DNA of 64,000 bases from contig JAAUYR010000021.1 of assembly GCA_014805025.1 (NCBI GenBank), positions 21,639-85,638 of the forward strand, in the 5' to 3' direction. Within the stretch, counting starts at the first letter, position 1. Each line of letters begins with the position of its first letter. Position numbers and translations under genes: made by a program. This DNA comes from Clostridia bacterium (GTDB taxonomy: Bacteria; Bacillota; Clostridia; Christensenellales; Borkfalkiaceae). Under the pieces are notes generated by a model. The model was not told the origin of the DNA. It did no database searches and saw only the letters and a list, made by a program, of their open reading frames with translations. Shown piece after piece: positions 41,100-49,380 of the stretch.

Positions 41100-42512
41100 T
41101 TAGAACCCGAAGTACTCCGCAGCGTTGTTGTAGCAGACGTCCTCTACTATCTTGCCGAGACGGGGAAGCTCCTCGGCAGGATACTGACCGCTTTCCACAA
41201 GGCGGCCGAGCATCTGGCACAAAAGCCGTCTGTAATACTCGTGACGGGGATACGCAAGGAAGGAACGGCTGTCGGTAAGCATACCCACCGACTGTGCAAC
41301 GAGACCTACCTGCATTAAAGTTTCAAGGTTCTGACGCATACCGTCCTGCTGGTCTAAGAACCACCAGGCAGTGCCGACCTGTACCCTGCCCTTAACGCCT
41401 GCTTTCTGGAAGCAGCCTGCAAGCACGGTCAAAGCGTAATTGTCGCGCGGATTAAGGCAGTACAATATAGTTTTGGGCATATTGCCGTCCTTATCAAGCT
41501 CGCCCAAAAGCGCGGAAAGCTTTTCCATATACACCGCGTCCTCGATAGCGTCGAAGCCGGTATCGGGGCCGATTTTTTCAAGCATACTCTTGGAGTTGTT
41601 CCTGAGTGCGCCTATATGATACTGCTGCGCCCAGCCGTACTTTGCGTACTCCTTGCCGAGGAATACCAGTATGTAGCCCTTGTATTTATCCTGCTCCTCC
41701 TCGGAAATCGCGCCGCCTTTCATGCCCTTTAAAAAGATTTTGTTGGCCTCGGCGTAAGTTGCCGGCGCGTAGTGAACTACGTCCAGAGCGTGGTCGGAAA
41801 GTTTTGAACCCATTTCGTCGAAGAATTTAATTCTTTCGGCAAGCGCGTCGCACAAGTCCTGTAAACATTTGATGGGTTTGCCTACGACGCCGGCAAGCTG
41901 ATTTACCCAGTCTTTAAACCAGCTAAGCTCAACGTTTATCGCCTTATCGGGGCGGAACGCAGGGCGAACGCGAACTTTAAGCGTTTTGTCCTCGTTCATT
42001 TTTTTGTGCCATTCGAGGCTGTCAACGGGGTCGTCGGTAGTGCACACAGTTTTAACGTTAAACTTGTACATCATTTCGCGCGCGGTCAGTTTTTCAAGAA
42101 CCTTGTTGGCCTTGTCCCAAATGACTTTTGCGTTCTCTTTATTGATAATTTCGTCTATCCCGAAGTACCTGCGCATTTCGAGATGCGACCAGTGATAGAG
42201 CGGATTGCCCACGAAGTATGGCATACTTTCGACGAATTGAAGGTATTTTTTGTAGTCGTCGTCAGGGCCGGAAATACTGTCTTCCTCGTAGCCGCGAGCG
42301 CGGAGCGCGCGCCACTTGTAATGGTCGCCGTATCTGTCGCCTGCGCCCAGCCAGACCTCCGCTAAGTTGCGGAATTTTTTATCCTCGTAAATCTCTTTGG
42401 GTTGAAGGTGGCAGTGATAGTCTATAATAGGCATCTTTTCCGCGTGCTCGTGATACAGCGTTTTTGCCGTTTCGGTGTCAAGCAGAAAGTCCTTATCCAT
42501 AAATTCTTTCAT
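41100..42512 (-). CDS. uxaC: Glucuronate/galacturonate isomerase
   Basis: The 470-residue enzyme converts galacturonate to tagaturonate and glucuronate to fructuronate in the cytoplasm. The N-terminal metal-site motif DYHCHL (His33, His35), the VCTTDDPVDSLEWH segment and the C-terminal LTDSRSFLAYPRHEYYRR are characteristic. Length is normal. Its start shares a base with the uxaA stop. It is the last gene of the uxaB-uxaA-uxaC set. Confidence 0.96.
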   Translation of the reverse strand: MKEFMDKDFLLDTETAKTLYHEHAEKMPIIDYHCHLQPKEIYEDKKFRNLAEVWLGAGDRYGDHYKWRALRARGYEEDSISGPDDDYKKYLQFVESMPYFVGNPLYHWSHLEMRRYFGIDEIINKENAKVIWDKANKVLEKLTAREMMYKFNVKTVCTTDDPVDSLEWHKKMNEDKTLKVRVRPAFRPDKAINVELSWFKDWVNQLAGVVGKPIKCLQDLCDALAERIKFFDEMGSKLSDHALDVVHYAPATYAEANKIFLKGMKGGAISEEEQDKYKGYILVFLGKEYAKYGWAQQYHIGALRNNSKSMLEKIGPDTGFDAIEDAVYMEKLSALLGELDKDGNMPKTILYCLNPRDNYALTVLAGCFQKAGVKGRVQVGTAWWFLDQQDGMRQNLETLMQVGLVAQSVGMLTDSRSFLAYPRHEYYRRLLCQMLGRLVESGQYPAEELPRLGKIVEDVCYNNAAEYFGF

Positions 42513-43984
42513 TAAAGTGTTACTCCTGTTTTAAATATGGCAATTTCTTTTGTATTATTCAATTCATTTTTAGCAAGCTTGCCGTTTGCAGTGTCAACAA
42601 TTAAATCAATTAGGTTTTCAAGCTGCGTCTGGAAATCGCTCTCTAACACCGCGCCTGCGTTGAAGTCTATCCAGTTTGATTTATTCTTGGCGAGGTCGGA
42701 GTTGGTAGCAATTTTAAGCGTGGGCACAAATCCGCCGAAAGGCGTACCTCTGCCCGTGGTGAACAGCACAAGGTGGCAGCCTGCCGCCGCAATGTTGGTT
42801 ACGGCGCACATATCGTTGCCCGGGCCGTTCAACAGGTTCAAGCCCTTCCTGGTTACGAAGCCGTCGTCGAAAACTACGTCCTCGACAGGCCCCGAGCCGG
42901 ACTTTTGCGTACAGCCGAGCGACTTGTCTTCAAGCGTGGTTATGCCGCCGGCCTTGTTGCCGGGCGAGGGATTTTCGTAAACGGTCTGGCCGTTGCGGCG
43001 GAAATAGTCCTTGAAATCGTTTATAAGCTTTACTACTTTTTTGAACGTAGCCTCGTCCTTTGCGCGGTTCATTAAGAGCTGTTCCGCGCCGAACATTTCG
43101 GGGACTTCGGAAAGCACTGTCGTGCCGCCTGCCGCCACAATATAGTCGGAGAAAAGACCTACGAGAGGGTTTGCGGTTATGCCCGAAAGCCCGTCGCTGC
43201 CGCCGCACTTTAAACCCACTTTGAGGCAGGATATGTCGCGTTCTTCGCGCTTGTCGTGCCTGATAACGTCGGCAATTTGCTTTAATAGTTTTACGCCGCT
43301 TTCTATCTCGTCCTCCACTTCCTGGCAGACGAGGAATTTAACGCGGTTTTCGTCAACCTTGCCGAGCCCCTCTTTAAACTGCGCCATCTGGTTGTTTTCG
43401 CAGCCGAGGCCGAGAACGAGCACGCCACCGGCGTTGGGGTGACGGACTATTTTCTGCAAAATGAGCTTGGTTCTCTCGTGGTCGTCGCCGAGCTGCGAGC
43501 AGCCGTAAGGGTGCGTGTAAGTGAACGCGCCGTCAAAGCCCTCGGTGCCGTAGCGCTCCTTGAAGGTATCCACGATAAGTTTCGCCTGGCCGTTTACGCA
43601 GCCGACGGTGGGTATTACCCAAAGCTCGTTTCTGATACCTACGTCGCCGTTTGCGCGCGGATATACTTTGACCTTGCGCGGCGCAACCTTTTTAAGCGGC
43701 GTCGGAATTTTGTTATACGAATATTCGAGGTTTTCCGAAAGGTTGGTGTGCACGTTGTGCGTATGCACGTGCGAGCCTTTTTTGATATCCTGCGTGGCGC
43801 ACGCGATAGGGCTGCCGTACTTTATGATATTTTCGCCCTTCTTTACGTCGCGCAGAGTAAACTTATGACCCTTTGTAATATCCTCTGTAAGCGTTACCCC
43901 CTCATATATGTCGCCCTTTTTGAGGTCGCAAAGCGCAACAGCGACGTTATCGAGTGGGTTAATGATTATTGTTTTTTTGCTCAT
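42512..43984 (-). CDS. uxaA: Altronate dehydratase
   Basis: The 490-residue enzyme dehydrates altronate to 2-keto-3-deoxygluconate (KDG). An N-terminal SAF domain (ALCDLKKGDIYEGVTLTEDI in part) is followed by the iron-dependent catalytic domain with GYGCSQ-like segment (HPYGCSQLGDDH) and KCGGSDGLSGI. The start at 43984 is chosen by the AAAGGAT ribosome binding site; the longer reading lies in a repeat element. It overlaps uxaC by one base. Confidence 0.95.
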   Translation of the reverse strand: MSKKTIIINPLDNVAVALCDLKKGDIYEGVTLTEDITKGHKFTLRDVKKGENIIKYGSPIACATQDIKKGSHVHTHNVHTNLSENLEYSYNKIPTPLKKVAPRKVKVYPRANGDVGIRNELWVIPTVGCVNGQAKLIVDTFKERYGTEGFDGAFTYTHPYGCSQLGDDHERTKLILQKIVRHPNAGGVLVLGLGCENNQMAQFKEGLGKVDENRVKFLVCQEVEDEIESGVKLLKQIADVIRHDKREERDISCLKVGLKCGGSDGLSGITANPLVGLFSDYIVAAGGTTVLSEVPEMFGAEQLLMNRAKDEATFKKVVKLINDFKDYFRRNGQTVYENPSPGNKAGGITTLEDKSLGCTQKSGSGPVEDVVFDDGFVTRKGLNLLNGPGNDMCAVTNIAAAGCHLVLFTTGRGTPFGGFVPTLKIATNSDLAKNKSNWIDFNAGAVLESDFQTQLENLIDLIVDTANGKLAKNELNNTKEIAIFKTGVTL

Positions 43985-44015
43985 AGCTAATCCTTTAACA
44001 AATTTATAAGCCGTT

Positions 44016-44135
44016 AAAATGCAGAGAAGCGAGTTAGGCAAGGCGCGCGAGTACCGTCCGCAGCGAGTTTACTTTGCGTAAATGAGCAAGGCGGCACGGA
44101 GCGTAACAAAGCATAACGATGCTTATATGCGTTTT
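44016..44135 (-). repeat. Stop-adjacent hairpin repeat, family 1, copy 2
   Basis: A ~120-bp imperfect palindrome two bases after the uxaB stop codon, with ends AAAATGCA / TGCGTTTT, inner CCGTCCGC / GCGGCACGG and apical TTTAC-GCAAA-GTAAA on the minus strand. It is closest to copy 1 at 15.2 kb. Confidence 0.88.
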
Positions 44136-44137
44136 AA

Positions 44138-45604
44138 TTATTTGCAAGCGCCTTTACAGCCGCCAACGAAACACTCCACCGCAGCTTTCATACCTTTACG
44201 GTCGATAGCGCTTAAATATTTAGCGACAACGGCACATATATCGGGGTGTATCTCGTTCATGTCGCAGTCCCAGGCCTCTTTCCAGGCGAGCGCGTCATGC
44301 GCGAGTTTTTCGTAATCGCCGTTAAATTCCGACCAGAGCTTTTTCCATTTTTCAAGGTACGCGGGGTCGTCTTTGAGCGCGATATCCTCGCTGCCCCTCT
44401 TGCCCTTATGGAACTCTACGAGCGCCGCGAACGAGAACAGAACGTGCTGAGGAAGCTCGCCCTTTAACTTAACGTAATCGGTCAGCGTGGGAAGAATTCT
44501 GGTTTTGAACTTGGTTGTGGAGTTGAGCGCTATAGACATAAGCTCGTGACGGATATACGGGTTTTGATATCTTTCGATAACGCTGTTAGCGAACGCCGTC
44601 ATCTGGTCCTGAGGAAGCGCGATAGTCGGGTTGACTTCGTCGAAAATGAAGTCGCGAACGTACTTGCCGATAACCTTATCGTTTACCGCTTCGCCGACCG
44701 TGTCTATGCCGCAGAGGTACGCAACGGGCACCATTGCCGTGTGCGAGCCGTTGAGAATTTTGACCTTTCTCTGTTTGTAAGGGTGAATATCGTCGGCAAA
44801 GATTACGTTAAGCCCGGTGCTGTCCGCAGGCAGAACCTTTTGAACGTGAGCTTCCTTCTTTAAAACCCAAAGGTGGAAAATTTCGCCCTTGACAACGTTG
44901 TTGTCGATATAGCCCGTTTCTTTCTGGATATCCTCGATTTCGTTCCTGGGATAGCCGGGAACAATTCTGTCTACGAGCGTGGACGTAAAGTGGTTTGCAG
45001 TCTGCATCCATTTAATGAACTTTTCGTCCATCTTGTTTATCTTTGCAAGCTCGGTCAGGCACCTGTAAAGTTCGTCGCCGTTGTCGTCGATAAGCTCGCA
45101 GGGGATAATCGCAAGGCCCTTCGTGGGGTCGCCCTTGAATTTATCGTATCTGCGTTTTAACAGCGCGAGCAGTTTGCCGGGATAGCTCTTGGGGCACTGC
45201 GTGAAGTCGGTATCCGTGGGGTCTACCGCTATGCCGGCCTCGGTGGTGTTGGATATGATTACCTGCAAATCCTCGCTTTCGCCGTAGCTTAAATAATGCT
45301 CGTACTGCGTGAACGGGTTGATGCAGTCGCCGATAACGTTTATTACCTGGCTCTTTTTAACCTTTTTGCCGCCGTCGATACCCTCTAAGCGCAGCGTGTA
45401 TAAACCGTCCTGGTCGGCAAGCTCTTTAACTCTGCCGAACGGCATGGGCTGAACTACGGCTACGTTTGCCTCTATTGCGCCATTGTCGTTGAGGTCCTGA
45501 ATTATCCATTCAACGAACGCACGCAGAAAGTTGCCCTCGCCGAACTGCATAATCTTAATCTTTCTCTCGGGTTTTGCAAAAAGCTTTTTACTTATTAATT
45601 CCAT
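44138..45604 (-). CDS. uxaB: Tagaturonate reductase (altronate oxidoreductase)
   Basis: The 488-residue NAD-dependent enzyme reduces tagaturonate to altronate. It belongs to the mannitol dehydrogenase family: N-terminal MQFGEGNFLRAFVEWIIQDLN (NAD-binding segment, quoted in part) and the C-terminal segment VKILNGSHTAMVP with the substrate-site Lys-Asn-His layout. Length is normal. It is separated from uxaA by a family 1 repeat. Confidence 0.94.
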   Translation of the reverse strand: MELISKKLFAKPERKIKIMQFGEGNFLRAFVEWIIQDLNDNGAIEANVAVVQPMPFGRVKELADQDGLYTLRLEGIDGGKKVKKSQVINVIGDCINPFTQYEHYLSYGESEDLQVIISNTTEAGIAVDPTDTDFTQCPKSYPGKLLALLKRRYDKFKGDPTKGLAIIPCELIDDNGDELYRCLTELAKINKMDEKFIKWMQTANHFTSTLVDRIVPGYPRNEIEDIQKETGYIDNNVVKGEIFHLWVLKKEAHVQKVLPADSTGLNVIFADDIHPYKQRKVKILNGSHTAMVPVAYLCGIDTVGEAVNDKVIGKYVRDFIFDEVNPTIALPQDQMTAFANSVIERYQNPYIRHELMSIALNSTTKFKTRILPTLTDYVKLKGELPQHVLFSFAALVEFHKGKRGSEDIALKDDPAYLEKWKKLWSEFNGDYEKLAHDALAWKEAWDCDMNEIHPDICAVVAKYLSAIDRKGMKAAVECFVGGCKGACK

Positions 45605-45669
45605 CGTTAATCTCCATATTTATTGGTTATTTGCCGCATATCAGGGGGGCAATTTGCCCCAAAGCGGTA

Positions 45670-45788
45670 AAAATGCAGAGAAGCGAGCAAGACAAGAAGC
45701 GCGAGGAAAACCCGAAGGAGCTTACTGCGCGTAAGTGACTGAGGGTTGTCGCAGCGCGACGCCGTATTGCGACGCTTATATGCATTTT
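45670..45788 (-). repeat. Stop-adjacent hairpin repeat, family 1, copy 3
   Basis: Ends TAAAAATGCA / TGCATTTTA pair; inside are AAGCG/CGCTT, GCAA/TTGC, AACCC/GGGTT and apical CTTAC-GCGCA-GTAAG. It begins five bases after the stop of the ABC ATPase gene. Confidence 0.88.
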
Positions 45789-45793
45789 AAATA

Positions 45794-46903
45794 TTAATGT
45801 CTCTTTAAGTCGCTTTCAATAACCTCTTCCGTTTCGGCGTCGAAAAGATACGAAGCCGTATGAGGAATAACGAACTTGAAGCTGTCGCCCATCTTGGGTG
45901 CGTAGTGAGGGTTGACCTTTAAGATAACGTTGGTCTTGCCCTCGCCCTCGCCGACGGTTGCGTAAACGTTGGTCGTATCGCCGAGAAGCTCGGTAAGCTC
46001 GACCTTGGAGGTTACGGTATAGCTGGAAGGCTGCGCTTCGAGCTTGATAGCTTCGGGTCTGAACGCGAATACTACCTTTTTGCCTTCGAGCGCCTTAGCG
46101 TCCTTAACGATGGGTTTAATATCGATATTGAGGCCGGATGCAACAAGCTTTCCGCCTTCAACCGTGCCGCGGATAAAGTTCATGGGAGGCTCGCCTATGA
46201 AGCCCGCAACGAACAGGTTCTTCGGGTAGAAGTACAGCTCGTACGGAGTGCCTATCTGCTGAACGTAACCGCCAGACTTCATAACGACTATTCTGTCGGA
46301 CATGGTCATTGCCTCGGTCTGGTCGTGGGTTACGTATATGGTAGTTGCGCCTACCGAGCGGTGAATCTGCTTGATTTCCGAACGCATGGTAACGCGCTGC
46401 TTTGCGTCGAGGTTGGAAAGCGGTTCGTCCATAAGGAAGATGCTAACCTTTCTTATAAGCGCACGGCCTACCGCAACACGCTGGCACTGACCGCCGGAAA
46501 GCGCACGAGGGAAGCGTTCAAGGTAATCGGTAAGACCGAGAATTTTTGCGGTCGCCTGTACCTTTTCTTCGATAATGTCCGCGTCGATACCTTCAAGCGT
46601 CAAGCCGAACGCGAGGTTTTCGTACACGGTGAGGTGCGGATACAGCGCGTACGACTGGAATACCATTGCAATTCCTCTGTCGCGCGAGGACATCTGGTTC
46701 GCAAGTTTGCCGTCGATATAGAACTCGCCTGCGGTGATGTCTTCAAGGCCGGCTATCATTCTGAGCGTCGTTGACTTGCCGCATCCGGAGTCGCCGACAA
46801 GGCAGATAAACTCGCCGTCTTTGATTTCCATATTGAAATCGTGCACTGCGTGGTATCCGTTGGGATACACTTTGTTTACGTCTTTAAATAAAAGTTGTGC
46901 CAT
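45794..46903 (-). CDS. Second sugar ABC transporter ATPase (MsmX/UgpC type)
   Basis: The 369-residue ATPase has Walker A GDSGCGKST (37-45, Asp in place of the usual Pro or Asn), signature LSGGQCQR (135-142), Walker B IFLMDEP and a C-terminal regulatory domain. No permease or binding protein is next to it, as for the multi-task ATPase MsmX of Bacillus, which serves many importers. It may therefore also energise the importer at 35-37 kb. It lies between kduI and uxaB. Confidence 0.92.
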   Translation of the reverse strand: MAQLLFKDVNKVYPNGYHAVHDFNMEIKDGEFICLVGDSGCGKSTTLRMIAGLEDITAGEFYIDGKLANQMSSRDRGIAMVFQSYALYPHLTVYENLAFGLTLEGIDADIIEEKVQATAKILGLTDYLERFPRALSGGQCQRVAVGRALIRKVSIFLMDEPLSNLDAKQRVTMRSEIKQIHRSVGATTIYVTHDQTEAMTMSDRIVVMKSGGYVQQIGTPYELYFYPKNLFVAGFIGEPPMNFIRGTVEGGKLVASGLNIDIKPIVKDAKALEGKKVVFAFRPEAIKLEAQPSSYTVTSKVELTELLGDTTNVYATVGEGEGKTNVILKVNPHYAPKMGDSFKFVIPHTASYLFDAETEEVIESDLKRH

Positions 46904-46967
46904 ATTAAATATTTCCCCTATTAAAATTTTTAAAATTATTTAAGACAAGGAACAACCCCCGTCTTCG

Positions 46968-47088
46968 TAAATCTCGGAGATACGAGCAAGACAAGGCGAA
47001 CGAGGAAAACCCGAAGGAGTTTACTTTGCGTAAATGACTGAGGGTTGCCGCAGTTCAACGCCGTATTGCGAAGTATATACGAGATTTA
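46968..47088 (-). repeat. Stop-adjacent hairpin repeat, family 1, copy 4
   Basis: Ends TAAATCTCG / CGAGATTTA pair perfectly but differ in sequence from those of copies 1-3. Inner AACCC (47008-47012) / GGGTT (47042-47046) and apical TTTAC (47020-47024) / GTAAA (47030-47034) are kept. It ends one base from the kduI stop codon. Confidence 0.9.
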
Positions 47089-47089
47089 A

Positions 47090-47959
47090 TTATTTTAAAT
47101 CGCAAGTTTTGATATTATCCATATCGTCATAAGCCTGGTTCTCGCCGCACATACCCCAAATGAAAGTATAGTTGTGAGTGCCTACGCCGCTGTGAATTGA
47201 CCAGCTCGGCGAGATAACCGCCTGTTCGTTGTGCATTATGATGTGGCGCGTTTCCTGAGGCGTGCCCATAAGGTGGATAACCGCCTCGGTTTCGGGAAGC
47301 TCGAAGTACATATACACTTCCATGCGCCTCTCGTGAGTGTGGCTGGGAAGAGTGTTCCAGGCGCTGCCCTCGGCAAGCTCAGTCATGCCCATTGCAAGCT
47401 GACAGCTTTCGCAAACGTCGCCGATAATGAACTGGTTAATCGTGCGCTTGTTTATGCCTTCAAGCGTGCCCAAGTGCCTCTGAACGCAGTACTTAACGCC
47501 CTCGGGAGCAGGTTTGCCCTCAACGGGCTTAACGATTTTTACCGTAGGATAGGTTTTATGCGCCGGACAGGAATTGATATAGAACTTTGCAGGGTGCTTG
47601 CCGTCCTTGGAGGCGAACTCAACCTGCTTGGTGCCCATACCTATATAAATGCCCTCTTTAAAGCCTATATCGTATTTTTTGCCGTCAAGCGTGATAACGC
47701 CCGCGCCGCCGATATTGATAACGCCCATTTCGCGCCTTTCAAGGAAATAATCGGTTGCAAGCTCTTTGAAAGTGCCGAGGGACAGGCTGCCTTTAACGGG
47801 CATTGCGCCGCCGGCGATTATTCTGTCCTGATGGGAATAGGTCAAAAGAATTTCGTCCGCCTCGAACAGCTTTTCAATGAGATATTTTTTTCTGAGTTCG
47901 TCCGTAACGTAATGCTTTGAATCGTCGGGATGGTTTGCGTAACGAATGTCGAATTTCAT
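47090..47959 (-). CDS. kduI: 5-keto-4-deoxyuronate isomerase
   Basis: The 289-residue cupin enzyme isomerises 5-keto-4-deoxyuronate (from unsaturated galacturonate) to 2,5-diketo-3-deoxygluconate. The metal-binding motif SHTHERRMEVYMYFE (His-x-His near residue 190) and the YFELPE segment are typical. The start at 47959 is chosen by GAAAGGAG; the longer reading has no site. It supplies KduD. Confidence 0.95.
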   Translation of the reverse strand: MKFDIRYANHPDDSKHYVTDELRKKYLIEKLFEADEILLTYSHQDRIIAGGAMPVKGSLSLGTFKELATDYFLERREMGVINIGGAGVITLDGKKYDIGFKEGIYIGMGTKQVEFASKDGKHPAKFYINSCPAHKTYPTVKIVKPVEGKPAPEGVKYCVQRHLGTLEGINKRTINQFIIGDVCESCQLAMGMTELAEGSAWNTLPSHTHERRMEVYMYFELPETEAVIHLMGTPQETRHIIMHNEQAVISPSWSIHSGVGTHNYTFIWGMCGENQAYDDMDNIKTCDLK

Positions 47960-47974
47960 TAATTTAACTCCTTT

Positions 47975-48155
47975 CACAAATTTTCTTTGCTATTCTGCGC
48001 AAATAAAATTTCGTGATTTTAGCGGCTCTGCCGCTCTTTGCGCAATTTTAAGCGCACACAAATATATAATTGCGCAAATTCACACCGCTGAGGTCGCGTA
48101 GCGACAAATTGGGTGCGCCGGCGCAAAAGCGCGGTTTTGCTTGCGCCGTAAATTG
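47975..48155 (-). repeat. Structured repeat, family 2, copy A
   Basis: A ~181-bp element between the TIM-barrel gene stop and the kduI ribosome binding site. On the minus strand it contains at least six stems: GCAAAAC/TTTTGC, GTCGC/GCGAC, ACC/GGT, TTTGCGCAAT (48037-48046) / ATTGCGCAAA (48069-48078), AGCGGC/GCCGCT and CACGAAATTTT/AAAATTTGTG. Copy B has the same stems with different, still complementary bases. There is no ORF. Confidence 0.88.
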
Positions 48156-48162
48156 TTTTTAA

Positions 48163-49002
48163 TTACAAGTTGTTCCACTTATTGCGGATAAATTCCGAAC
48201 AAGGAATTATATCGTCGCCCGTCGTTCCCTCTAAAACGAGGTAAGCGTTCCTGTCGTAAGCCTTGATTTTTTTGAGAATTTTATCAAAGTCAAACATTCC
48301 CTTGCCGGGCGCAACCTGCTTTAATTTGCCGTCCTCGAACACGCAGTCTTTTATATGGAAAACTACGATTTTGCCCTCAAAAGTTTTGAGACCCTCGTCT
48401 AAAATTTCAAGGTAGTTTTGGTAATTTGACGCGTCAAGGTAGTTGTAGATATCGAAAATAATTTTGATATTGTCCGCGTTAATCGCGTCCACCGCGCGCT
48501 TTAAAGTTGCAACGTTCCAGCAAACGTGTCCTGCCGCGCCCTCCATTCCTACGAACGCGCCGACGCTCTTTGCGTAAGCGGCAAGCTCTTTAAAAGTTTC
48601 AATTACCGTTGCAAGCGCTTCCTCGGTTCGGTTCAGCGGATTGTACGTCCACTTGTCGTCGTTGAAGCTGCCCGTCTCCGAGCCGACGATATTGCAGCCG
48701 AGGTTTTTTGAATACTTTAAATAGTCCTTAAAAACTGCCTTACAGTTTGCTACCTTTTCTTTATCCGAGTGAACGGGGTTGAAATACGCGCCGATAAGCG
48801 GAACGGAAATATTCGCCTCTTTCAGAGCTTTACCTATCGCCGCGGAGTTGTCCGCGTTGAGCGCTCCGGGCGCGTATTTTATCTCGTCCATAAACTTGTA
48901 AACGACCAATTGCACCGCGGATATGTCGCAGTTTCGCGATTTTTCTATTGCGTTTTCAAGTCCCTTAACGCCCAGGTCGTGGGTGCGAAATGCTATCTGC
49001 AT
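48163..49002 (-). CDS. Sugar phosphate isomerase/epimerase (AP endonuclease 2-type TIM barrel)
   Basis: The 279-residue protein has the xylose isomerase-like TIM barrel pattern with GSETGSFND, VGMEGAAGHVCWNV, KIIFDIYNYLDA and VVFHIKDC segments, giving metal-binding Glu, Asp and His. The exact substrate is unknown; the context between kduI and the KDG genes suggests an uronate-related isomerisation. The gene is flanked on both sides by family 2 repeats, so it may have been inserted or duplicated with them. Confidence 0.82.
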   Translation of the reverse strand: MQIAFRTHDLGVKGLENAIEKSRNCDISAVQLVVYKFMDEIKYAPGALNADNSAAIGKALKEANISVPLIGAYFNPVHSDKEKVANCKAVFKDYLKYSKNLGCNIVGSETGSFNDDKWTYNPLNRTEEALATVIETFKELAAYAKSVGAFVGMEGAAGHVCWNVATLKRAVDAINADNIKIIFDIYNYLDASNYQNYLEILDEGLKTFEGKIVVFHIKDCVFEDGKLKQVAPGKGMFDFDKILKKIKAYDRNAYLVLEGTTGDDIIPCSEFIRNKWNNL

Positions 49003-49012
49003 ATATCCTCCT

Positions 49013-49195
49013 CACGGAATTTTTGTTTCTATTCTGCGAAGCAAAAATTCCGTGATTTGAGGGCTTCTCGCCCTCTTCGCGCAACCAATAGGGCAAACAC
49101 ACGTATAGTTGCGCGAATTCACCTCGCCGAGGTGCAGGTTTGCACAAATTGAGTTGCGCCACGCAAAAACGCGGTTTTGCTTGCGCCGTAAATTT
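49013..49195 (-). repeat. Structured repeat, family 2, copy B
   Basis: A ~183-bp element between the DUF4177 gene stop and the ribosome binding site of the TIM-barrel gene. It has the same six stems as copy A with compensating base changes, for example TTCGCGCAAC (49076-49085) / GTTGCGCGAA (49108-49117), GAGGGC/GCCCTC, GTGCA/TGCAC and a perfect 13-bp outer stem CACGGAATTTTTG/CAAAAATTCCGTG. Confidence 0.88.
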
Positions 49196-49376
49196 ATTTA
49201 ACGGGGCGCTTTAAAAACAGCCACCAGCCAAAGCTTCCGGTGTTGGGGCACGCGGATACGAGCTCCCAACCCTCTTCGCCCAAAGGCTTTAAAATTTTAT
49301 CGACTTTTGCCGCAGCCTCGTCGCAGTACTTAAATTCGTGCGTTGTAACAAATTCCGTTTTGTATTCGTATTTCAT
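49194..49376 (-). CDS. DUF4177 family small protein
   Basis: The 60-residue protein starts MKYEYKTEFV and contains LKPLGEEGWELVS, the typical DUF4177 pattern (Y-E-Y-K... GWELV). The start follows AGAGG; a longer ORF reading is not supported. Such small proteins occur as conserved hypotheticals, possibly protein-binding modules. It lies four bases after kdgK and its stop codon abuts copy B of the family 2 repeat. Confidence 0.75.
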   Translation of the reverse strand: MKYEYKTEFVTTHEFKYCDEAAAKVDKILKPLGEEGWELVSACPNTGSFGWWLFLKRPVK

Positions 49377-49380
49377 TATG

